Positions 1 through 8,955 of a stretch of DNA of 64,000 nt are shown here, in pieces. Source of the DNA: Cunninghamia lanceolata (taxonomy: Eukaryota; Streptophyta; Pinopsida; Cupressales; Cupressaceae); contig BSBN01001362.1 in NCBI GenBank assembly GCA_027924645.1, positions 930,001-994,000 on the forward strand, read 5' to 3'. The position numbers and the translations under genes were made by a program. Every line of letters starts with the position of its first letter. Position 1 is the stretch's first letter. Under the pieces are notes generated by a model. That model was not told where the DNA came from, made no database searches, and saw only the letters and a list, made by a program, of their open reading frames with translations.

Positions 1-244
1 CAACATGAACATAGTTGAGAAGAAGCACTAGACTTGTTTTAAATATAGAGATAAATCAAGACTTAGGTTATAAGCAAGAATCTAGCATTAGATTAGAAAT
101 GATGAATATAAAATACTCAAAATAAGATAATATTCATGCATTCGCGACTACATGAATATCCTCTGTTATAGAAGACATGGTCTATGTTATTGGGTTGATC
201 AAGTCCAATAACAAAGGACATGTTAAACCTATAGAAAAAACAAT

Positions 245-493
245 TCAAAAACATTGAGAATTGTGCCTAGGTTGAGAACCCAAGAAAGCACAAGTAAAAG
301 TATGCCTCGATGGATTATTTTGTTGAGTCGTATAAGGTTGTTGATTATTGTGCCTATAATTTTGTCTCATATTAACATTTTTCTTTTTGAAACAATCACT
401 AATCCAATGACCATCTTTGTGACAATAATTACAGTGTGACATCTTAGGATCGACATATTGCATTAAATTAAAATCGACAAAAAATACCTTCAT
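245..493 (-). pseudogene. Retrotransposon gag C-terminal fragment with CCHC zinc knuckle
   Basis: An 82-codon open stretch on the minus strand contains the zinc knuckle CNYCHKDGHWISDC, an exact C-x2-C-x4-H-x4-C match, followed by basic, Gln/Asn-rich sequence. That is typical of the nucleocapsid end of a Copia-type gag, which packages element RNA. No capsid-like sequence is readable upstream and no protease follows, so this is a fragment. It has the same orientation as the minus-strand LTR and PBS at 1768-2249 and lies about 1.3 kb downstream of that PBS, so it could be the same element, but the DNA between is AT-rich and non-coding. The knuckle is clear; the element family is not. Confidence 0.6.
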
Positions 494-954
494 AAAAAAT
501 GCCTAATTACTTAAACAAAAGGCAAAATTTTTTGAAAAAATTACCTTTATTTTGATGAAGAAAGGGCAATTTTTTTTAAAATGCCCTAATAAAAGGAAAA
601 AAAAAATTTAACTAACAGATTAGAAGAAGAGGCAATTTTTTTTTAAATGCCAAAAAAATTATATGAAAAAAAAAATTTAATAGACTATATTTAAATTGAT
701 ATTAAATTTAATAAAAACTTATTTAAAAAAATTATTAAATAAAAAATATCTTAATAAAATAAATTTTATATGGAAAAAAAACATAAATAAGAAAACCCTT
801 AAAAGGGCATATGTAAATTGATTATAAACTTTTTTAAAAAAGAAACTTTTAAAAAAAAACCGTGAGTTTTAAGAAGTTACATAATGCCTTTCTATTAATA
901 AAGAGTAGATTTAATAGCTCAAGGGAGAGAATTTGAGGTTTTGAAAAAAATTTA
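494..954. other. AT-rich stretch without a recognisable gene
   Basis: Homopolymer-rich A/T sequence with a loosely repeated motif (GGCAATTTTTT, AAATGCC). No coding pattern, RNA gene or element end is visible. The first 244 bases of the window are similarly featureless. Confidence 0.6.
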
Positions 955-1190
955 GGCAGGGCGGAAGAGTGGAAGGAGCGGCGAGGGTTTGAAACGCCCG
1001 CACAGAGGAAGGCAGTGGCGATGGCCGTTACGAGGAGGAGGTCGCTCAGCGGGCTTCAGCGGCGAGGGCAGGAGGGGAGCGGAGGAGCCGGCCGGGCCGG
1101 GGAAAGCAGAGGCGGGGTTTTATTGCTCCCCCGCAGCCCTCAAACAAAAAGTTCTGCAGAGTCAGGCGGGCTCGAAAAGATTTTATGAAA
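955..1190 (+). other. GC-rich island with short Arg/Gly/Ser-rich ORF (possible displaced first exon)
   Basis: About 230 bases of strongly GC-rich sequence stand between very AT-rich flanks with sharp edges. A plus-strand ATG at 1021 opens 55 codons ending with TGA at 1186-1188; the peptide begins MAVTRRRSLSG and is rich in Arg, Gly and Ser. Base composition and an Arg/Ser-rich start would suit the first exon of a plant nuclear gene encoding an organelle-targeted protein, but no splice donor or downstream exon is evident. I cannot assign a family. It could also be a gene scrap carried by a transposon or plain GC-rich non-coding DNA. Confidence 0.3.
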
Positions 1191-1636
1191 GTTTGAGATT
1201 TGAAATATAAAATTTGTTTATTATTTGCTATAGCACGAGCCAAAAAAAAATTATTTGAATTTAAAAGTTTTTAAGCTTTTTTAATTTTTCCTTGCAAATG
1301 GTTGTAGGGAAAATTAGGCCCAAGCCCCTAAAAAAACAAATATTATTATTTTTTGAAAAATTTAAAATGAAGCCTGAAAAAAAAAATGGAATTTTTTTAT
1401 AAAATTTTTGCAAAAATTTTTAAATTTAAAAGGAGAATATAATTTTTTGTTTTTAAAAAAATGATGTGTAAAACAAATTGAAATAATATATCATTAAAAA
1501 ATTAAAAGGAGAAGAATTTTTTTTTTCTCAGAGATATAAATAACATTTTGATAAAAGAATTTATTTTGATTTAAAAAAAATTCTTCTAACAGATATGACT
1601 TGTAAAAATTGAATAAAGTAGAATTTTTTTAACAAG
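1191..1636. other. AT-rich stretch without a recognisable gene
   Basis: Poly-A/T-rich DNA. If the minus-strand element starting at 2249 is continuous, its gag should lie here, but no coding pattern can be read. Confidence 0.55.
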
Positions 1637-1767
1637 CTATATTGATTCTAAAAAAAATGAACCAGATAAGGCTTCTTGTCTCTGTTTTGATGTGTGCAGG
1701 TCTCCAATATCATCACCTACAACAGATCTTTCAAAAGAGACAGCTTGCACAGAATGATTAGTAGTAA

Positions 1768-1779
1768 GCTCTGATACCA
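1768..1779 (-). promoter_or_regulatory. Primer-binding site, initiator tRNA-Met type
   Basis: Read on the minus strand this is TGGTATCAGAGC, the classic complement to the 3' end of plant initiator tRNA-Met used by Copia elements to prime reverse transcription. It lies directly after the CA end of the LTR at 1780-2249 and fixes the element's orientation. About 130 bases beyond it (1637-1767) stay open on the minus strand and read as an element leader or gag start. Confidence 0.85.
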
Positions 1780-2249
1780 TGAAAGGAAAATTGCAGGATC
1801 TAAGTACTAACCAAAACATGCAAAGCAGATAAACAACACAATAAAGATGTTACCAGATTTGTAAGATGCACAAGAGACCAACACAAGTTTTTGAAGGGGG
1901 AAAAGCAAAGAAAAACCCCCATGAATATGCAAGTGGCAAGAAGCCAAAAAGAGATTACAAAGATATTTGAGAAGCTTCTCAAGGAGAGAAAAAATGAAGA
2001 AGAAGAAGAAATCCGTGAAGTGGATGTGTGCGAGAAAGAGAGAAAATCACCACTTAAATAGGGGTGAAGGATGGAGTTATATGTAACTCCATTATGCCAC
2101 CTTGCATAAGGTGTGTGCCATGTGTAGCCTCTTAAGGAGGAATCTATCAAGAATAGGTTTATTCCTGCAGGAGGAATAAAAGAGGTGTTACCCGACATGT
2201 GGGGATAATCACCAAAATAAATAAAATACAAATAATAAATTAATCTTCA
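1780..2249 (-). repeat. 5' LTR of a minus-strand Copia element
   Basis: On the minus strand this 470-bp block begins TGAAG and ends TTTCA, giving short terminal inverted repeats, and is followed immediately by the tRNA-Met primer-binding site. A TATTTAAG promoter-like box lies near 2053-2060. The right edge abuts the coding frame of the plus-strand Copia at 2250, so this LTR appears to have landed in, or been joined to, that element's pol gene. No matching 3' LTR or left target duplication was found, so the rest of the element has been lost or has decayed beyond recognition. Confidence 0.8.
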
Positions 2250-3746
2250 CAAAGTAATGATGAAAACTAGACTAAAGAAACGGAGGAAGAGCTGATGCAA
2301 ATTGAGAAAAGTCACACTTGGGATCTTGTTCCCAGACCGAAAAACAAGAATGTGATTGGAACCAAATGGGTCTTCCGGAATAAACTGAATGAAGATGCTG
2401 AAGTAGTCAGAAACAAAGCCAGATTGGTCTGCAAGGGTTACTTCCAAGTTGAAGGAGTTGATTTTGAAGAAACTTTTTCTTCGGTGGCAAGAATTGAAGC
2501 AGTCAGATTATTTCTTGCCTTTGCTGCCTTCAAGGACTTCAAAGTATATCAGATGGATGTCAAGTCTACCTTCCTGAATGGTGACTTGGAAGAAGAAGTA
2601 TACATTGAGCAACTAGATGGATTTCAATTGTCTGATCATGGTGATATGGTCTGCAAGTTGAAGAAAACATTGTATGGACTTAAGTAATCTCCAAGAGCCT
2701 GGTATGAAAGATTGGATAAGCATCTTTTGAAGATTGGTGACAGTAATTTGTATTTCAAAATTGATCATGAAAATATCTTGATTGTTGAAGTGTTTGTTGA
2801 TGATATCATTTTTGGAGGAAGAGATAGTATGTGCAAAACTTTTGCAAATCAAATGAAAAGTGAATTCGAGATGTCCATGTTTGGGGAAATGAATTTCTTC
2901 TTGGGTCTACAAATCATTCAAACAAAGAAAGGAATCTTCATTTCTCAGACCAAATATGTGAAAGAATTGTTGGAGAAATTTAGGATGGAAGACTCAAAAC
3001 CAATGAGTACTCCCATGACAACTGGATGTAAATTGAGCAAAGATGATGACTCTCCTAAGGCTGATCAGAAAAAGTACAGGTCAATGATTGGAGGATTATT
3101 GTATCTCACTCAAATTAGACCTGACATTATGAATGTTGTTGGTCTTGTTGCTAGATTCCAAGCCGATCCTAGAGAATCTCATGTCATGGCAATCAAGAGG
3201 ATTTTTAAATATCTAAAAGGGACAATTGAGTATGGTTTGTGGTATCCTAGAGATCATGATTTCTCTCTTCATGCACATACAGATGTAGATTGAGTAGGAG
3301 ATGTGGATGACCGGAAGAGTACCAATGGTGGAGCATTCTTTTTGGGGAAGAGATTGGTTTCTTGGTTGAGCAAGAAACAAGAGGCAATATCTTTGTCCAC
3401 TGCAGAAGTAGAATATATTGCAGCAGCAGGTAGTTGCACTCAAGTATTGTGGATGAAGCAAATGCTAAGAGATATCAGAGTGGAGTATGAGGAACCTATC
3501 ATAATCTTCTGTAATAATTCAAGTGCAATAAATATATCAAAAAATCCAGTGTTGCATTCAAAGACTAAACATATATCCAGCAAGTTTCACTTTTTGAGAG
3601 AGCAAGTGAACAAGAATGAAGTCAGATTAGAGTTTGTACCTTCCAAGGATCAGATTGCAGATATTTTTACTAAACCTATACCTAAGGACTCTTTTGAGTA
3701 TCTCAGGGAGAAGTTAGGGGTTATTACCCCTTTGGTTCTGAATTAA
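2250..3746 (+). pseudogene. Copia pol, reverse transcriptase and RNase H (dead)
   Basis: One frame runs the full length and is broken only by three stops: TAG at 2268 (where Trp is expected after DEN), TAA at 2685 (where Gln is expected after YGLK), and TGA at 3291 (where Trp is expected after DVD). RT (RVT_2) signatures are [25 protein letters not shown] and the catalytic FVDDIIFGG near 2794. About six residues are missing near 2740 relative to the other Copia copy here. RNase H shows DDRKST, SLSTAEVEYIAAAGS and a C-terminal IADIFTKPIP. The enzyme would copy element RNA into DNA; this copy cannot make it. The preserved frame suggests fairly few mutations since insertion. Confidence 0.92.
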
Positions 3747-4074
3747 GGTGCACTGATGTGCATCAGTCCAGTCGATCTCACAGTCATACCTTGTGGTCTA
3801 GATTGATGTTTTGGGAAGCTGCTACTCGGGGGGAGTAGCTGGTATGATTATGAATTGATGCAAGTATGTGCCCTTTGCCATTGATGTCAAAGGGGGAGAG
3901 AAGAAATGTGAAAAACAAGTGGTTTCTAATCAAAGGGGAGCGGGAAAGGAAGAGAAGACATGTGAATGGTTGTTGTTGACAAGGGGGAGTTGTGACAATG
4001 AGGCGAAGTTCTTGTCTTGATGGTTAAAACAATTTTTCACATCATATGTTGCCATCAATGACAAAGGGGGAGAT
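3747..4074 (+). other. Copia 1 3' untranslated region with doubled polypurine tract
   Basis: Between the pol stop and the 3' LTR a 25-base phrase occurs twice: TTGCCATTGATGTCAAAG then GGGGAGA at 3875-3899, and a near-identical copy at 4049-4073. The second purine run (AAAGGGGGAGATT) lies directly before the LTR and is the likely primer for plus-strand DNA synthesis. The first would be an internal or former tract. Elements at 16.3 kb and 62.4 kb carry the same phrase. Confidence 0.75.
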
Positions 4075-5167
4075 TGTTGCAAGTATGGGCCTAAGATGTG
4101 TTGTCATTGATGTCAACATACTCCTATTGCATTGATGATAAGGATTGGATGAGTTGTATGCTGAGGATATTGAGAAAATTAGCCCTATCAGGAACAAAGA
4201 AGAACAGTCTGGAGGTCTGCAAGCATCTATTCCAATATGACAGTGATGACAGACTGTGTTCTTGAAGTTTTGGATGAAGGAAATAATGATTTCAGTAAAC
4301 AGAAGTAGTGAGGATGTTCTTGATGATTCAGGCAAGATTGTGGAGGTATTTGGATCGTGTCCAGTTCGTGTTGGTGGTCCGCATTGAAGATTGAGCTCGT
4401 AGTTGAAGAATTACTTCCAGATGATGATGTTCTTCCTAAGTCTGGCCAACCGGATGAGTTACACATCCCGTGGATGATTTTGGAGATGTTCTGTGAAGAA
4501 TGGCTTGTTCCTAAAGGAAGGTTGAAGTCTCAGATCTGTGTGGCCAATAGTGTGTTGATCCGCGTGAAGTCTTTTTATAATTAGTCATGTTGTATTTATG
4601 TATTTTCTTTGCAATGTGTGCTGACTTGGATGATTATCCCTAAGTCGATGTCTTGTATAAATAAGGAGTTGTAAAGTCATTTCAAAGTGATCTTGTGAAG
4701 ATGAGAGTGTGGTAGAGAGGAGTAAAGCGAAAGGTAGAGCAAAAGTATTGAGTTTAAATGGAACTGACTCAAGGATGGTGAAGATGCTATTCTTCAGTTC
4801 AAGTATGTAATACTTATTATTCTGTAGACAATGTGTTTCCTGTAGGCAATGGGCCTCTTGTGAGCAGTGTGCTCGGATAGTGAGCCCTAATTGGCATGTT
4901 CCATTTTGTTCTTTCTATTCTTTTAACAAAGAATACAATCTTGGGTTAGTCACCTCGTGGTTTTTCCCTTAAATGGTTTTTCCATGTCAAAAATCTTGGT
5001 GTCATATGTGTTAATGTGTTTTTGCTTTTGAATTGTTGTATTATGTTTCCATGATTGATTTATTATTATGCTGCTGAATTAAGAAAAAGATTTAAGTGAT
5101 TAATTGGAAGAAAGTTTCAGACAACTGATTCACCCCCCCCTCTCAGTTGTCTGTCCTAAATCTAACA
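4075..5167 (+). repeat. 3' LTR of Copia 1
   Basis: A 1,093-bp LTR starting TGTTGC right after the polypurine tract and ending CTAACA. A TATAAATA box is at 4656-4663. Near the end is a C-run motif GATTCACCCCCC followed by CTCTCAG, shared with four other LTRs in the window. No 5' partner survives. Open frames inside the LTR on both strands are chance. Confidence 0.85.
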
Positions 5168-5199
5168 CACACTACCACCCAAGAGGCAAAGTTGGCCAG

Positions 5200-5210
5200 A
5201 CTCTGATACC
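5200..5210 (-). promoter_or_regulatory. Primer-binding site of a minus-strand element
   Basis: On the minus strand GGTATCAGAGT matches the initiator-tRNA-Met primer-binding site of Copia elements, three bases past the putative LTR end at 5214. Copia 1 has inserted about 30 bases further into this element's leader. Confidence 0.7.
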
Positions 5211-6090
5211 GAATGTTAGAAAATGAAGACAACAACTACTCAATGGAAATCTGATTCAAATATGTTTAATGATCTTCTAATAGTGTATTGTGTAATGGAG
5301 ATTGCAACAAAATATAAATAATGCAACACAGAAGCAACAAATCTGAAAACTAATCACACAATGACATAATTTTTTACATGGAGAAAACCCTTTCGGGTAA
5401 AAAACTCCACTAGGAAAGAGGCACAAGTTTGTATTAATATGCAAAAGTGGTACAATACATCAACTACACAACTCTCTCCACCAGTCTTCAATCCAGAAAC
5501 ATTCCTGCAACACCTGAGTACCTGTAAATCTGTTATGCTACAAAAATACATGGCAAAATACTTATAGAAGTGATTTCACACCAATCTAGGCATCCACTTT
5601 CTCTCTCCTGAGAATCTACAACATGCAAATATTAAATGCCTTGTTACAAGCTCCTGCCACTTGTCCAAAGTCAATCTTGCAAAGTTGGGTGCCCAAGGCC
5701 AAATAAGGTCTCTTACAACATCTTATGACATGTCATAATTGTCATAGATTCCACCAAAGAGTATCTTCCCAAGATGGGCGCCTAGGGCTAAACATAGCAA
5801 CTTACATATAATAAATATATGTCATATGTCGTCATAGTGTCATAGAATCTTATGACAACTTACAACTGTCATAAATTCTCTTACATGCACTTACCAAACA
5901 TTATGACGTGTTTCATACATGCTAAAAAAAACATATTCTCCCAAGGTGGTGCCTACCCTCATTTAATCATGATTTTTTACAATTGCCAACCGCAAATGTC
6001 ACTCCATAATTATCTTCGGTGAATCCAAAATTATCACTTCCAGTGAAACTACCTCATTCCCTTATGGGTAATTTCAAATTACAAATAATT

Positions 6091-7284
6091 GTATACAAAA
6101 AATTTGGACAAAATGAAAAAGATAAAACAATACAAATGCATTACCTCAATCCAAACCTTTCGATACCTCATATAGATGCATGTATGATTGATTGATGGAG
6201 ATTAATTTGATGTTGGTTGCTCACCTTCATTGTAGCATAACACATCATTCCCTTTCTTCTATCCATTCCCTTATCTTTCTTTCTTGACCAATCCCTTTCA
6301 TTTTGAGACCCTACCCGTATTTGTCCAACTCGCCTATCCTCTTGAGGGGGTATCATCACCCTATCTTTCCATCATCATCCTATCCTTTCATCTTCTATCC
6401 ATACCTTTTCTTCTTTGAAATGATGTTACTTAACATAAATCTCATCATCTTGAACATCGTCTCACAGAAGAGCAAAATGTAGACACCCAAATTGTCCATG
6501 TCATAACATTACCTAGTCATACATGACCTTGTAAGACATCTTGTAATATTTTATCCTAGGTCATTACATTATCCCATTTATCCCACTTATAAATCCTAGT
6601 TGATCACCTTTCCAATTAATTAAATAAACCCCTTTATTTAATTAATTCCCCTTCACATCTCTCAAAATAATTCAAATTAAATATTTGAATTATTCCCTTG
6701 CTTTTTCCACATTGTAACATGTGTCACATGACTACAACTCTTCACATGCACAAATAATTTAAATAATTTATTATTTAAATTATGAGATTCCCACTCACAT
6801 CCTATTTTTATCCTCACTTATTGTGCGTCATAAGCATCTTTTTCTCTAAAATAAATAAAAGAATCCCACTTATTCACTCACATCCTAATTTTAGCCTCAT
6901 GTCATAAACCACTTAATGTACGTCATAGGAACTAAAATCAACTTTTAATCCTAGCCATACACATCACATAATTGACTTTTAATCTTGGCCATCGAATCAT
7001 ATCAGCCCCATCCTATAAATCTAGCCTCACACAAGCCATTTGGGATCCATCTTCTTCTAGTATCCTCACTCTGCCAAAATTCCTCTAATCTTCTCATCTT
7101 CAACTATCTATTTTCCTCTATCATCTTCATCTTAGTGTTATGCTACAAATATGAGCAACCAACATCAAATTAATCTGCATCAATCAATCATGTATGCATC
7201 TATCTGAGGTATCGAAAGTTTTGGATTGAGATAATGCATTTGTATTGTTTTATCTTTTTATTTATCCAAATTTTTCATAATACA
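6091..7284. repeat. Inverted repeat, about 150-bp arms (6091-6243 and 7137-7284)
   Basis: The left arm, reverse-complemented, matches the right arm over about 150 bases with scattered mismatches and small gaps; both contain GAGCAACCAACATCAAATTA and GAGGTATCGAAAG. The spacer is about 890 bases. The right arm is the 3' end of the LTR at 6478-7279, so the left arm is a partial, opposite-facing copy of the same LTR end. Confidence 0.75.
6478..7279 (+). repeat. Gypsy-like LTR (TGTAGACACC family)
   Basis: Begins TGTAGACACCC and ends about ATTTTTCATA. The start, the phrase CTATAAAT followed by AAGCCATTT, the CTCTGCCAAAAT stretch and the general layout match the solo LTR at 52,272-53,263, which begins TGTAGACACCT and also ends CATA. 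No coding sequence adjoins it and no clear target duplication was found at the left (CAAAA) or right edge, so it is a decayed or rearranged LTR. The superfamily is inferred from the LTR start only. Confidence 0.55.
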
Positions 7285-7801
7285 ATAATAAAATGGAATA
7301 AATACAATATTGAGATTTACAAGGTTAATGGCACCTTTTCCCAACAGTTGTATGTCTAGTATAATCTTCTATTTTATTGAGTTTGTCATTGTATCTTTCG
7401 TATGTCAGATACAATCTTTGATTTTGGTTGCAGATTATTCATATGTTTAATTTGTAATCTTTCTTCATTTTCCTTGTGTGTTATAACTGCAAACTTTTCA
7501 TTTTTCCTCTTTCATTAACATTGTATGTAAATTGAATCTGTTACCTGTTTGATTTTCCTACCCTTTGGGTTCCCTTTTTCTTGGTGTTGTTTTTCTTTTT
7601 CTTTCCTTTTGTACTTTCGGTTAAAAGTACCTAAAATCATAAAAACCCTAACCATATAAGGGAGCTGCCCCTTTCAAATATAGAGGAAAATTGCCCTCTC
7701 AATGGCAATTTCACCAACTATTACAAACACACTTTGCTGACCATTAGGCAAGTTAGGTTAAAATTTGTAAAGAACCGCAGTGGCAAATTTGTTTTCTAAC
7801 A

Positions 7802-8505
7802 ATTGTATTATTTTAAGAGTGCTTTTGGATTCAATTATGTATATTTTTGTATTGACATTGCGGATCACACTTAGTGATCCATCATTAGGAAGATGAGAGT
7901 TATACTTTATATTATGGACTTAATCCTTAAAAAGGAAGTGGGGGTCTGAGGTGATAAGAGGATTGAAAAATGAAGGGTAATAGGGGAGGAAAAGAGATAA
8001 AAACAAAAGGCATGAATTTTGTGATCAAAAGTACGAGGAAGAAGACTAAGGTCAATATTGAGTAGGATTGATGGGTGACTCACACCGAGTTGGATCCTAC
8101 TCCATGTGAGTATGTGTGTTTGATATTGAACAAGTGGTCCCACTACTTGACCTTATCAAGGATGATATTTATGAGACATCACATGAAGCCTTAATTGATA
8201 TTTGAAGGATTGTAGAATGTTGAACTTTGTTCACATTTTGATACTTTTTGCACTTTGCAAGACCTTTTTCATGCAATATGTACTTTATCATGTGGTTTAA
8301 TTAGAAATTTAAAAAGATTTTATATAAAATTTTGAACTTGTATAGTTTAAATTGTGATAATTCAAGGTAAAAATTAATTTGATGTTTTGAATTGATGAAA
8401 TTGTGGGAATGTTTTATGCCTGTAATATATGTGTTCTTCTTGCTGACTTGCAATGTAATGATTACATTTTCTTGTCCTAGGGTGATGGTAAAATGCAATT
8501 GTTTT
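7802..8505. other. Unassigned DNA
   Basis: AT-rich sequence with no readable coding pattern, RNA gene or element boundary. Confidence 0.6.
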
Positions 8506-8955
8506 CTCTTTAAACTACAAAGGTTGAAGTGTAGGTAGTAATATGGCATGTCCCCCATCATGAAGTGCTATAGGTTCTTTATTTAATATTATTTTAAGTG
8601 ACCCTGTCTTTGCGCAACTAATTCATTCAAAGGGAGTCCTAATCAATTAAGAGTCATATGGGATCATTTAAGTACCACTTAAATTTTCTCAATCTTAAAG
8701 ATAATGTTATAATGTAAAGTAATAAAATAATTCAACTTTAATTTATTTTTAGGAAAACCTCTCTCATTAAACTATAAAGGTTGAACCATGTCTTTGTACA
8801 ACCAATTCATTTAAATGAAGTCTTAATCAATTACACATCATATAATTTCATTTAAGCACCACTTAATTTTTCTTATTCTTAAACTTAATGTTATAATGTA
8901 AAGTAGTAAAATTGTTAAATTTTAATTTATTTTTGAGAAAACTACTCTCATTTAA
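8506..8955. repeat. Diverged direct tandem duplication, about 200-250 bp per unit
   Basis: Unit 1 (8506-8757) and unit 2 (about 8762-8955) share in order AAACTA..AAAGGTTGAA, GTCTTTG..CAA, AATTCATT, CTTAATCAATTA..CATAT, ACCACTTAA and AATGTTATAATGTAAAGTA. Unit 1 has about 60 extra bases after GGTTGAAG. No coding content. Confidence 0.75.

Larger units (their letters stand above)
2250..5167 (+). mobile_element. Copia LTR retrotransposon 1, 5'-truncated (RT-RNase H-3' LTR)
   Basis: The 3' part of a Ty1/Copia element: reverse transcriptase, RNase H, a 3' untranslated region with two polypurine-like tracts, and a complete 3' LTR. Gag, protease and integrase are missing because the left edge is cut at the minus-strand LTR ending at 2249. 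The right flank after the LTR is CACAC, followed by the leader and PBS of another minus-strand element, so this copy inserted about 30 bases downstream of that PBS. LTR style (a GATTCACCCCCC-type motif near the end) links it to the Copia elements at 13-22 kb, 56-59 kb and 61-64 kb. Confidence 0.9.
5214..7801 (-). repeat. Putative 5' LTR of a minus-strand Copia, with nested LTR inside
   Basis: The left edge TGTTAGAAAA (next to the PBS) has an exact inverted match TTTTCTAACA at 7792-7801, so the block may be one LTR with 10-bp terminal inverted repeats. At 2.6 kb it is long, but about 1.2 kb of it (6091-7284) looks like a later Gypsy-like insertion, leaving roughly 1.4 kb. A motif CCCTTTCGGG near 5388, within GGAGAAAACC..., also occurs in the Copia LTR at 46.5 kb, as do GTCATAGA-type repeats, supporting relatedness. 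The right boundary rests only on the inverted repeat. Confidence 0.5.

Noticed and set aside
1021..1188. Calling the GC-island ORF a real gene
   Set aside because: Only 55 codons, no second exon, promoter or recognisable family; kept only as a compositional feature.
1800..2231. 143-codon minus-strand open frame
   Set aside because: Lies wholly inside the LTR at 1780-2249, upstream of the PBS; Ser/Phe-rich, no domain pattern.
3870..4080. CRISPR-like repeated phrase with spacer
   Set aside because: Only two copies, within a retrotransposon 3' region; this is plant DNA and the phrase contains the polypurine tract.
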